A DNA stretch of 64,000 nucleotides from Dyadobacter sp. CY343 (lineage in GTDB: Bacteria > Bacteroidota > Bacteroidia > Cytophagales > Spirosomataceae). The position numbers and the translations under genes are program-made. Below the pieces are notes generated by a model that saw only the letters and a list, made by a program, of their open reading frames with translations, was not told the origin of the DNA and made no database searches. The DNA lies in contig NZ_JAJUXK010000001.1 in the NCBI RefSeq assembly GCF_021390335.1, positions 62,001-126,000 of the forward strand. Reading direction: 5' to 3'. Below, in pieces: positions 19,501 to 27,115 of this stretch (position 1 is the first letter of the stretch; each line of letters opens with the position of its first letter).

Positions 19501-21483
19501 GTCAACATCGCCTCTCAGCCTCAGATTTTGGTATACATAACCTTTAATATCCGCACTCGCCACAGTTCCGTCCAGGCGCGCTTTCATCGTAGTAGGCGCA
19601 TACCCAATACCTTCCAGATCTGTTCGTAATGTCAGCTTGCCCATTTCTGCCGGCGGCTGTTTGGTCAGTTTCCCGAGATCAAAATCCTGAAAAGCCAGCG
19701 TCCCGTTGTACTGCGCTTTCAGACTATCTGTAATGTTTTTCAGATTTCCGGAGAATGTGCCTGTGCCGAATGAAGTATTGATCGTGGTGGTCATCGTCAG
19801 GTTTTCCATCGATCCTTTGACCTTACCCGTAATTTTAATATCCTCCGGCAGCTCGATCGACGCAGGTACCGCGCTGTCCGGCAGCATTTTCATCAAGTCT
19901 TGTTTTGTAGATGATATCTCGCTGATATTGAGATCCATCGCCAGCTTTTCTGCGTCCGGTAATCCTTGTACGCGGCCATTCACATTCAATACCGTTCCAT
20001 CCAGCATCCGGAAATCGGCTTTCGAAATGAGCATATCGTTTACAGAACCGGTGATATTCGCCGAGCCTTGCACTACTCCATTCGGTTCTTTATCAAACGG
20101 CGGCGTCTTCGCCATATCCGGCATGATCAGCAACACGTCGGCGAACGAAACGCGGCTGTTGGTCAGTTTCAGTTTGAGTTTTACTTTGGCAATATCATTG
20201 GTAAGCTGGTCCAGATTCGCATATCGCAGACTTAGCTCGTCACGCAGGGTTGTGTTGGGGGTTTTTACTAATAAATTCCTTAAATACGTTTCCTGCGCGC
20301 CATAGGCGAAATCGGTGTGGAATTCCTGTAATTTAAATCCGCTCTTTTCATTGAATGAGCCCGATTTCAAGGCGCCAGCGATCAGGTCGGGGTTGAATAT
20401 AAAATCCTGCAAATCGATATTCAGGTCCTTTACATTCAAATGCGCAAAATCTAGACCTTTCGGCTGTTTCGGTGCATTATTATCGTCGTAACGAATATCG
20501 TTATTCACCAATCTGATCTGCCCGACCTTCACATTCCAGCCCGGCGTTTCAGGTGCGGCAGTAGTAGTATCCTTCTTTTCAGCAGTTTTCGCCTTTTTTG
20601 CAAATTCCGCAAACAAGGTCATATTTTCCAGGTTGACGTTCTTCACATCCACCTGCTGACTTTCCAGAAAAAGCTTGTTAATATGTCCCTGTAACTTGCC
20701 TACTTCAATGCCGTTTTTCAAACCGGAAACCTCGTCGTCGAACTGGAATTTGAACTGACTGATATCGATATCCCCAAGTTTCAAATCAAGTGTATCGCCG
20801 GGTTCAGCATCGACCGGCGGCGGGCCGGCGGCAACGGCGGTTTTCAGCGGGGCGTACATTCTGAGTTTCGCCTCGCTGTTCACCAATGCGACCATTGTAG
20901 GATGGTATTGCGAAAGGGTCGGATTGAATTTATCAAACTTAACCTGAGCCGAATCGATCACCGCAATTGCGTCCATTCCGGTAACTGCGTCGCGATAAGA
21001 TAGGCGAACTTGTTTAAGCGAAATCTGATCAAGCCGCATTTCCAGGGGAGCAGAAGTCGTATCCTCAACGGTTGTGGTGTCAGTACTTGCAAATGCATCG
21101 ACGATGAATTGAAAGTTGAAAACGGTGTCAGGAAGTACGCGGTTGATATTCGCATTGATTCCTTCCAGCTCAACCTTATTTATCCCGATATTTCCCTTGA
21201 TCAGACTGAACATGTCAAGATCGACATACAATCTTTTACCCGCTACCAGCGTGTCGCCGTGGGTATCTTCAAAGTAAACGCCTTCCAGCAATATCCAGTC
21301 AGGAATGTCAAAACGGACTTTCTCGATCGTGACATTCGTTTTGAGTTTTTTGCGTAAAAATGAATTAGCCTGAGATGTTAAAACATTCTGTCCGTATGGT
21401 GTGGTTATTCCCCAGATCAGCACGCCGACCAGAATCAATACTGTTAAAACTATAATCGCCAGTACTTTTAGTGCTTTCTTCAT
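16543..21483 (-). CDS. TamB-like translocation and assembly module protein (DUF490/AsmA-like)
   Basis: This 1,646-residue protein has one N-terminal membrane helix (VLAIIVLTVLILVGVLIWGI) and a very long repetitive beta-rich body with AsmA-like strands (NVTIEKVRFDIPDWILLEGVYFEDTHGDTLVAGKRL). The conserved C-terminal TamB domain covers roughly the last 400 residues (GTLLWTGDPMKADLNITAAYPV; TPNITFNIVLPKTQ; LNLGLSKAFLNDRLKVSVGKNFELE). Such proteins span the periplasm as a hydrophobic groove and work with a TamA/BamA barrel. The downstream overlapping gene encodes just such a barrel, so the pair is probably a functional unit. It is more than 300 residues longer than E. coli TamB, common in this phylum. 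Confidence 0.93.
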   Translation of the reverse strand: MKKALKVLAIIVLTVLILVGVLIWGITTPYGQNVLTSQANSFLRKKLKTNVTIEKVRFDIPDWILLEGVYFEDTHGDTLVAGKRLYVDLDMFSLIKGNIGINKVELEGINANINRVLPDTVFNFQFIVDAFASTDTTTVEDTTSAPLEMRLDQISLKQVRLSYRDAVTGMDAIAVIDSAQVKFDKFNPTLSQYHPTMVALVNSEAKLRMYAPLKTAVAAGPPPVDAEPGDTLDLKLGDIDISQFKFQFDDEVSGLKNGIEVGKLQGHINKLFLESQQVDVKNVNLENMTLFAEFAKKAKTAEKKDTTTAAPETPGWNVKVGQIRLVNNDIRYDDNNAPKQPKGLDFAHLNVKDLNIDLQDFIFNPDLIAGALKSGSFNEKSGFKLQEFHTDFAYGAQETYLRNLLVKTPNTTLRDELSLRYANLDQLTNDIAKVKLKLKLTNSRVSFADVLLIMPDMAKTPPFDKEPNGVVQGSANITGSVNDMLISKADFRMLDGTVLNVNGRVQGLPDAEKLAMDLNISEISSTKQDLMKMLPDSAVPASIELPEDIKITGKVKGSMENLTMTTTINTSFGTGTFSGNLKNITDSLKAQYNGTLAFQDFDLGKLTKQPPAEMGKLTLRTDLEGIGYAPTTMKARLDGTVASADIKGYVYQNLRLRGDVDHGLANVTADMQDRNIDVNLTAQADLSKEYPTVKADVSIDHLDLTALNLYADSLQIKGDIKVDMPSTNPENPLGTVNINDLVLTHHRRPTTIENINMALTDSSGKRQANIDSPFLKVKMEGDYSYTELGDALLTEVGKHFKAPELTYTEVTKPVNFTMDATVTNHPIITMFVPQLREMNPIQFHAEMDNQKDSSIVARLSIPMVDYDSIRIERVSVDLSTVEENAALNANVGSVNTGSFRIQKASLASKIVNNDVKFDFIVRDSVNTEQHMVKGDLMIADNRYRLNLRENLLLNYSEWATDTSGYIQYATDSVYVKDFLIKNGEQSLVINSTTPEPNSPLDIAMSNISIGKLIEIATRDSTMATGILNGKVLLSNYMTAPVYTGDLTIDSLAVTKIPVGNLSLKSTNETEDLIKVAMSLVSAQNDIAIDGSYNLKSESPMDFKMALKKLSAQTIEAFSFGELKRAEGNLTGDIAITGATDSPRLNGAVNFDNVAFNATQLGSRYSLANQKIQFNGQTINFNNFTIADSVNQQMKINGNVNIANIPNVGYDLTIQGKNFNVLNSTQKENELFFGKANIDANLTVKGVGSKSVIDGSVKVDPGSNITFVMPNDATEAGDATKGVIEFVDMSDSTQVALADSAEKSENIVVDFASQISLDVTVDDKSEFKVVIDELNGDNIRLKGNAQLNTGIAPNGQLFLLGSYDLTEGSYDLTLQILKRQFEIKEGSTLLWTGDPMKADLNITAAYPVMVDPGSISSKFQGAGKIPIEVQIVITGNLTTPNITFNIVLPKTQIDEQIRSDISNQTFWNDMQNNPSEMNKQAFALLITNKFITDQSSPGFNLGSSAEAVARQSVSQLLSDQLNNLASDLIKGVDLDIGVNSTADQTTGARTDLNLGLSKAFLNDRLKVSVGKNFELESQNNSASSSEVFDNIALDYSITKDGRYLFRGYRKNQYQSILEGFIIETGVSFIITADYDLFREFFNKRNEE

Positions 21484-21614
21484 CCGTAGCTTAAAATTCC
21501 GTTTGCTCTTCCTCCTTCAACAGGCGATTAGGTTAGTTGTGCCGCCTTATAAAAAATCTGGACAGTCGGCGCTATGTCCGGCTATCCAGTATTAATATTT
21601 TGTATTTCAATTAA

Positions 21615-22328
21615 TTATCTTTTAAACAACTCTACATTAACAGGTGCATTCACCGTCACTGCCGACTTGATCGTCACCGGTTTTTTGTCCACTGAATTGA
21701 TCTCTACCAACTTCGATGGAAACGAAATTCCGTATGCTGATTTTACATAATCCGACATATCGGTAGTGGTTTCAACGCCCGCCTGAGTTTCTCTCTGACG
21801 AACCAGCAAGCCCGATTTTGCATCAAAATAAAGGTTGTATTTCGCACCTTTTCCCTGCAATTCCACGTGATTTACCTGCACACCATTTAACGTTTCAGTA
21901 CCAACCGTGGTGGCAATCAGACCCCTGTTTTTGTAATTGATGAAAGGCGCCAGGATATCATACATTTCCAGACGCATGTTTTGTTGCTCCGCCTGGCTCA
22001 GGTCCTTCACATCCATCCGCTGCCCGATCGGCACTTTGATCCAGCCTTCGTTACCCTTTACGGTGTACACGAAGCTGCGTTTCATGATGGTTTTAGATTT
22101 ATGTATGGATTGATCAGGAAGGGAAACGGTGATATTAGCGTCGTATGGGGCCGCCGCGGCAGCTGAATAGCTTCTTTTCAGGCTGTAAGATTTAACCCCG
22201 TCCCAAAGTGCTTTTCCACCAGTCGCCTTGTAAAAATTGGCAAAAATGGAATCAGCGGGTATTTTCTGGGCAAACGATGCGGTATTGATCAGCAATAGTG
22301 CGGCTAAAATTCTCAATGTATTTTTCAT
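21615..22328 (-). CDS. Exported protein with LolA/lipoprotein-sorting-like fold
   Basis: The ATG at 22328 gives a clean signal peptide (MKNTLRILAALLLINTASFAQ), so I reject a start 18 codons upstream. The mature part begins DSIFANFYKATGGKALWDGVKS and contains paired beta strands typical of LolA/LppX-like periplasmic proteins (GNEGWIKVPIGQ; GAKYNLYFDAKSGLLVRQRE; SFPSKLVEIN). Bacteroidota genomes carry many such proteins without assigned function. It stands alone between the TamB-like gene and a TonB receptor on the same strand. I cannot name a ligand. Confidence 0.75.
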   Translation of the reverse strand: MKNTLRILAALLLINTASFAQKIPADSIFANFYKATGGKALWDGVKSYSLKRSYSAAAAAPYDANITVSLPDQSIHKSKTIMKRSFVYTVKGNEGWIKVPIGQRMDVKDLSQAEQQNMRLEMYDILAPFINYKNRGLIATTVGTETLNGVQVNHVELQGKGAKYNLYFDAKSGLLVRQRETQAGVETTTDMSDYVKSAYGISFPSKLVEINSVDKKPVTIKSAVTVNAPVNVELFKR

Positions 22329-22533
22329 GTGGATCAAATGTTTTTGGTTAAAATGTTGTCTGTGAACATACTTGTATCTCACGACTATTTACAACATTTT
22401 AGATCAGTATACTTACCTGAGGTTTAATTACGCCGAATTCCAACTGCTGATAACCTGCGTTTCTTGGGAATTGCAAAAACCATTCCATCGGAGGCGGAAA
22501 CCGTATATTGTCCATTAGAATAGCAATAAAACC

Positions 22534-22567
22534 AAAAAAGGAAGAGCAATCGGCGCTCTTCCTTTCC
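22534..22567 (-). terminator. Terminator after the TonB-dependent receptor gene
   Basis: AAAGGAAGAGC (22537-22547) and GCTCTTCCTTT (22555-22565) form an 11-bp stem. On the minus strand it follows the receptor stop by about 25 bp and is followed by a T tract. Confidence 0.8.
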
Positions 22568-22591
22568 ATTATATTTCCTTGTTAACGTTTG

Positions 22592-25018
22592 TTAAGCATC
22601 GTCGCCGCTCGCCGAGATCTTGCCGAAACGGTATTGAAAGGTAAGGTTGATCTGGCGATTTGTCTGCTGCCAATGCGAAGCCTGCGAATAGGTAGCCGTA
22701 TTCAGCTGACTTTTATATGCTCTCGACAAAAAGATATCCTGCACATTAAAAGAAATAGTCGCCTTCTTTTCCAGCAAGTCCTTTCTGATGCCCATATTGG
22801 CGATAAATACACCCTCGCGTGTTCCCTGCGCAATCGCGCGCGGACCTTCATAATTCACATAAGCCGAAGCCCGAAAATCGGCAGGTAGGGTGATAAATGC
22901 GTTCAAATTACCTGAGTAACTCCATGTACGGTTGTCGATCTGTGCTAGCTGTGAAACCACCTCACTGCGGAATACGCGGCCGCTGCCGTTCAGTTTAAGA
23001 ACTTCTCCTATTTTTTGTGAAAAATCTGTTTCAAAACCGTAAGAAAGCTCGCGGCCCACATTGTCGTACCGAGTAAGGGAAACGCCGCTTTCATCGATGG
23101 TCCTGATCTGCGTGATCGCGTTGTTTGAATAGTCCATAAAAAGCGACGGGCCGAAACCTCCTGATTCCTCATAGTTTGAATAGCCCATTTCTGCTTTGTG
23201 CGTAAACTCAGGACGCAGGTTCGGGTTACCAGATTTGATATTTCGCGGATCAGAAACGTCTGTAAACGGATTCAACCAATCGGCCTCCGGGCGTTGCACG
23301 CGACGGCTGTAATTCAGTTTTATCTGAGAAGATTCGCCTAGTTTTCTAGTCAATGCGAGGGAGGGTACCAACGTCAGAAAGTGCACGGTAAACTCCCGAT
23401 TGGCACTGATCTGGTCAATTTCCTGGTTGTAGTCCGTCACACGCAGTCCGGCCCGCATTCCCCAGAAATCGGTTTTTTGGGAAAATGTCATGAAACCTGT
23501 GTAGGTCGCATCGCGGTACCCGAATATATTACTGATGTTTTCGTCAAATTCATAAGCGCCCGTTTCCTTGTCCATATTATAAAAGGAATTGGTATTATTG
23601 TTCGAGCTCATACGCGTTCTTAACCCTGCTTCAAGCGTAGCTTTGGGCGTAATAGGCCAGGTATAGTCGGTATTGATAAAGAGCGAGTTCCGGTTGTTGT
23701 CTCGGAGGTTTTGCTGATTTCGCATCAAACTGTCGATCGCGCTTTCCTGAACGAAATAGGATTCCCCGTCCGACTCTCCGAGCGAGTAACTGGTCGTGAA
23801 GGTAAACTGGTGATCTTTATCGTCGAACTTTTTGCGGTAGTCGAGATTGAAATTCATATTATTTCCACCCCCGGTGCTATTGTTGAGGCGGCGGAAACTT
23901 TCGTATACAAAACCGGTGGCATCACTGGTCTCATTGAGCAGATTGCTATTATTCTTGCTGTTGTTGCCGGAATAGTTCATACCCACTTCCAGCGTGTTTT
24001 TTTCATTAAAATCATAATTTACCCCAACGCGGCCGAACACGTTTTTGCCGGAGTTGTCACCGTTACCGGTTTGTTCAAGAAGGGAGGTATTTTCGGAAAT
24101 GAAATTTTCACGCGTCAAAGTTCTTTTCCACGTCATTCCGCGACTTTGCCCGCTCAGTGAAGCATTAACACCCAGCTTACCTGCGCGGTAGCTGATGTTC
24201 CCCGAAGCATTGTGGTTGTTTTTATTTCCCAACCCAATGCGAATTCCACCATTTGTACCGCGGATCTTTGATTTTTTGGTAATGATATCAATCACACCCG
24301 AAGCTCCCTCTCCTTCATATTTCGCCGAGGGCGTCGTCATCACGTCAATCCGCTCGATCAGGTTGGCGGGGAAGGATTGTAATATAGTAGGCAGGTCGCT
24401 TCCGTACAGATTCGAAGGTTTTCCATCGATCAAAACCACCACATTTCCCTTTCCGCGCACCTGTGGATTTCCGTTTTCATCTAGGGAAACAGCCGGCACT
24501 TTTTCCAGCAGGTCACTCACATTATTACTCGTCGCAAGCATATCCTTTCCGATGTTGACGATCTTTTTATCAATATCATCAACGATCATACTTTTTTCAC
24601 CTCTAACCAAAACTTCCGCCAGTTTCTGAGCCTCGGGTATCAGTGTAATGGAACCGAGATCGATCAGGTTTGCTTCGGGAGAAACGCGGATATTCGGGAC
24701 GAAAAGCGTCTGATAACCCATATTGGTGATGCGCAGCAAATAGCTTCCTGCGGCTACATTGGACATTGCGAAAACACCATTTTCATCCGTCACGACCCCG
24801 TCTGTAATAGAAGAATCCTTCGCAGCCAGCAGTGCAACCGTCGCAAAGCTCACCGCAGCACCCGCCGGCGACTCCACAACCTTACCTACCAGCTTACCTC
24901 CATCCAAAACCGGTGACGTTACCGGAGCGGAATCTGAAAAACTGGAAATGCTGGTTGCTGAAAGGCTTACTGGAATTGCAAAAACTAATAGAAGATTCAG
25001 GAAAGTAAATTTGATCAC
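22592..25018 (-). CDS. TonB-dependent receptor with carboxypeptidase-regulatory N-terminal domain
   Basis: The 808-residue outer-membrane protein has a signal peptide (MIKFTFLNLLLVFAIPVSLSA), a carboxypeptidase-D-like regulatory domain (GKVVESPAGAAVSFATVALL...GSYLLRITNMGYQ), a plug domain (MLATSNNVSDLLEKVPAVSLD...GKGNVVVLIDGKPSNLYGSDL) and a beta-barrel of the outer-membrane-beta-barrel family with the conserved RVQRPEADWLNPFTD segment. It is not a SusC-type receptor and has no SusD partner. The substrate is not evident. No cobalamin or other riboswitch was recognised upstream. A TAACTTTG box on the minus strand (complement of 25117-25124) may be its -7 element. Confidence 0.92.
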   Translation of the reverse strand: MIKFTFLNLLLVFAIPVSLSATSISSFSDSAPVTSPVLDGGKLVGKVVESPAGAAVSFATVALLAAKDSSITDGVVTDENGVFAMSNVAAGSYLLRITNMGYQTLFVPNIRVSPEANLIDLGSITLIPEAQKLAEVLVRGEKSMIVDDIDKKIVNIGKDMLATSNNVSDLLEKVPAVSLDENGNPQVRGKGNVVVLIDGKPSNLYGSDLPTILQSFPANLIERIDVMTTPSAKYEGEGASGVIDIITKKSKIRGTNGGIRIGLGNKNNHNASGNISYRAGKLGVNASLSGQSRGMTWKRTLTRENFISENTSLLEQTGNGDNSGKNVFGRVGVNYDFNEKNTLEVGMNYSGNNSKNNSNLLNETSDATGFVYESFRRLNNSTGGGNNMNFNLDYRKKFDDKDHQFTFTTSYSLGESDGESYFVQESAIDSLMRNQQNLRDNNRNSLFINTDYTWPITPKATLEAGLRTRMSSNNNTNSFYNMDKETGAYEFDENISNIFGYRDATYTGFMTFSQKTDFWGMRAGLRVTDYNQEIDQISANREFTVHFLTLVPSLALTRKLGESSQIKLNYSRRVQRPEADWLNPFTDVSDPRNIKSGNPNLRPEFTHKAEMGYSNYEESGGFGPSLFMDYSNNAITQIRTIDESGVSLTRYDNVGRELSYGFETDFSQKIGEVLKLNGSGRVFRSEVVSQLAQIDNRTWSYSGNLNAFITLPADFRASAYVNYEGPRAIAQGTREGVFIANMGIRKDLLEKKATISFNVQDIFLSRAYKSQLNTATYSQASHWQQTNRQINLTFQYRFGKISASGDDA

Positions 25019-25256
25019 GGGTATAGGATTTTAATTTTTATCAGGAGTAAAGTTGTCAGAATTCGGAACGAATAGTGTGGGGAGGCTAAAAAAGCACCAG
25101 AAATGGAGCGGAAATGCAAAGTTACCTGAATAATCGTAACGCCCGATCCGTGGAAAGAATTACATAAAATTATAAAAAAATAAAGATCAGGAAATATTGT
25201 AGTACAATACCGCCATGGAACTTACAGAAGATTTTCCGGAAGGTTAATGTGATCGT

Positions 25257-25264
25257 TATATTTG
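25257..25264 (+). promoter_or_regulatory. Candidate -7 promoter element of the nucleotidyltransferase pair
   Basis: TATATTTG is a perfect match to TAnnTTTG, 25 bp upstream of the start codon at 25289. A clear TTG at -33 is missing, so the promoter may need an activator or be weak. Confidence 0.4.
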
Positions 25265-25288
25265 TAAAGTGGCATTCAATGTAAGATT

Positions 25289-25498
25289 ATGGGGAAGAAA
25301 ATTAAGGTTTACGAATCTTTCGAAGCACTCGACGCCGACCAGCTCCGTCAAAACATCGAATCTACATTGGAAGAACGTTGGGAGAAATTTTGGCAACTTC
25401 GGAAATTCCACAAAGAGTTGTTTCCTGAAAGTGTAAAAAGCAATCTGTCGTTGAACGGTAAAAAGAAAATCATTATCAGCAAACCGGAGTGGATCTAG
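25289..25498 (+). CDS. Small hypothetical protein paired with a nucleotidyltransferase
   Basis: This 69-residue charged protein (KKIKVYESFEALDADQLRQN; ESTLEERWEKFWQLRKFHKE) is predicted largely helical. Its gene overlaps the next one by 10 bp, so the two are co-translated. I do not recognise its family. Its position suggests an accessory or antitoxin-like partner of the nucleotidyltransferase. Confidence 0.65.
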   Translation: MGKKIKVYESFEALDADQLRQNIESTLEERWEKFWQLRKFHKELFPESVKSNLSLNGKKKIIISKPEWI

Positions 25499-25965
25499 AA
25501 AATAGCGAATTCCTGAATTTCGTAAAGGCAGCAACTGAATGCGAACTTGACTACCTGCTTGTAGGAGGGCTTGCGCTTGCTATGCACGGAATTCCAAGAT
25601 TTACTCAGGATGCAGATGTATGGATAAGGCCCTCAATTGACAACAAGACAAAACTGCTCCTAACACTGGAAAGTTTGGAGTATGAATCGGAGGAGCTTGT
25701 CAGAATTGAAGAGCTGGATTTTGGTGTGCCGCAAGTACTTCGCCTGGAAGGGCCTATTGACATTCTGACGTCTATTCATTTTAGAATGGAATATGATGTC
25801 TGTCGCAAAAGAGCGCGGGCTTTTACTACCTCAGCCGGAGAAATCCTTTTTATTCATATCAATGACCTGAGGGAAGCTAAGTTACTTTCACGGCGGCCAA
25901 AAGATCTTAGTGACGTTGTGATGATTGATCAAATGCTGGAAGAGCTGGCAAAACGAAAGGAGTAG
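25489..25965 (+). CDS. Nucleotidyltransferase-fold protein (DUF6036/AbiEii-like)
   Basis: The 158-residue protein carries the minimal nucleotidyltransferase signature: a GG pair and the two metal-binding aspartates in LVGGLALAMHGIPRFTQDADVW, and a third acidic position in GPIDILTSI. Such minimal transferases occur as toxin parts of AbiE or MNT systems and as stand-alone proteins of unknown role. The start is GTG at 25489, inside the end of the preceding gene. No HEPN-type partner is present; the small upstream protein is the only candidate partner. Toxin function is an inference. Confidence 0.75.
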   Translation: MDLENSEFLNFVKAATECELDYLLVGGLALAMHGIPRFTQDADVWIRPSIDNKTKLLLTLESLEYESEELVRIEELDFGVPQVLRLEGPIDILTSIHFRMEYDVCRKRARAFTTSAGEILFIHINDLREAKLLSRRPKDLSDVVMIDQMLEELAKRKE

Positions 25966-26029
25966 TTAGGATCTGTATTGATTTAGAAAATAAATTCCCT
26001 TTGCTTCGACCCCTTGCTGTGAAACACCC

Positions 26030-26037
26030 TATTTTTG
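26030..26037 (+). promoter_or_regulatory. Candidate -7 element directly before pyrD
   Basis: TATTTTTG matches TAnnTTTG exactly and ends 4 bp before the pyrD ATG at 26042. If used, transcription would start at or within a few bases of the start codon, giving a leaderless message. TTG triplets lie 13 and 26 bp upstream, outside the preferred spacing. Confidence 0.35.
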
Positions 26038-26041
26038 CAGC

Positions 26042-27073
26042 ATGTATAAAATTCTCATCTCCCCTATACTTTTCCTGTTTGACGCTGAGCGGATTCACTA
26101 CTTCGTTGTGGAAGTATTGCATGTTGCCTTCAAGATTCCGTTTGTGCCGCAGTTGCTTCGGTGGCTGTATACTTTCGAGCATCCTGATCTGGTGACGGAA
26201 GTGGCTGGCCTGCGTTTTAGAAATCCAGTAGGACTTGCCGCTGGTTTTGACAAAAACGCAGAAATGGTCGATCAGCTCGAAGCATTAGGGTTTGGGTATA
26301 TTGAAATCGGAACCGTCACCCCGCGGCCTCAGCCCGGGAATGATAAACCCAGATTGTTCAGATTAAAGAAAGATAAGGCGCTGATCAACAGGATGGGATT
26401 TAATAATAAGGGAGCGGCAGTAGCTTCGGCGAAGCTGGCGACACGTAAATCCAGGATCATGGTAGGAGGGAATATCGGCAAGAATAAGGATACCCCGAAT
26501 GAGGAGGCATTGAAAGATTACCTGATCTGTTTTCGCGAGTTGTTCGATGTGGTGGATTATTTTGTAGTCAATGTGAGTTCGCCCAACACGCCGGGCCTGC
26601 GCGATTTGCAGGAAAAAGGACCGCTTACTGCTTTGCTAAAAGAACTCCAGACAAAGAATCGTGAGAAATTTCATCCAAAACCTATATTTTTAAAGATTGC
26701 TCCGGATCTGACGAACAGCCAGCTGGACGATATCATTGATATCGTGAAAGAAACCGGGATCGCCGGAGTGATTGCAACCAATACTACAATCGAGCGGAAA
26801 AACCTTCGCACCGACAAGAGCGAAGTGGAAAAAATCGGGGCGGGCGGGCTAAGCGGCGCGCCGCTTACACATCGGTCAACGGAAGTAATTCGTTACCTTT
26901 GCGACAAATCGAATCATGCATTTCCTGTAATTGGCGTCGGTGGAATAGCCTCGCCGGGAGAAGCTTTGGAGAAAACAAATGCAGGAGCCGCATTGATTCA
27001 ACTTTACACCGGATTCATCTACGAAGGCCCGGGGCTCGTTAAAAGGATTTGCAAGGCGATGGTCAGGCAATAA
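26042..27073 (+). CDS. pyrD: Dihydroorotate dehydrogenase (quinone), class 2
   Basis: PyrD oxidises dihydroorotate to orotate in pyrimidine synthesis and passes electrons to quinone. The 343-residue product has the class 2 N-terminal membrane-association helices ([20 protein letters not shown]), the FMN/substrate motif [18 protein letters not shown], catalytic-site [15 protein letters not shown] with the class 2 serine, and phosphate-binding [16 protein letters not shown]. Length and start match the family. It precedes ftsK by 42 bp on the same strand and may share its transcript. Confidence 0.97.
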   Translation: MYKILISPILFLFDAERIHYFVVEVLHVAFKIPFVPQLLRWLYTFEHPDLVTEVAGLRFRNPVGLAAGFDKNAEMVDQLEALGFGYIEIGTVTPRPQPGNDKPRLFRLKKDKALINRMGFNNKGAAVASAKLATRKSRIMVGGNIGKNKDTPNEEALKDYLICFRELFDVVDYFVVNVSSPNTPGLRDLQEKGPLTALLKELQTKNREKFHPKPIFLKIAPDLTNSQLDDIIDIVKETGIAGVIATNTTIERKNLRTDKSEVEKIGAGGLSGAPLTHRSTEVIRYLCDKSNHAFPVIGVGGIASPGEALEKTNAGAALIQLYTGFIYEGPGLVKRICKAMVRQ

Positions 27074-27115
27074 GAGTTACAAAATAAGCATTCACGCATC
27101 CCAGAGTTGAAATAA

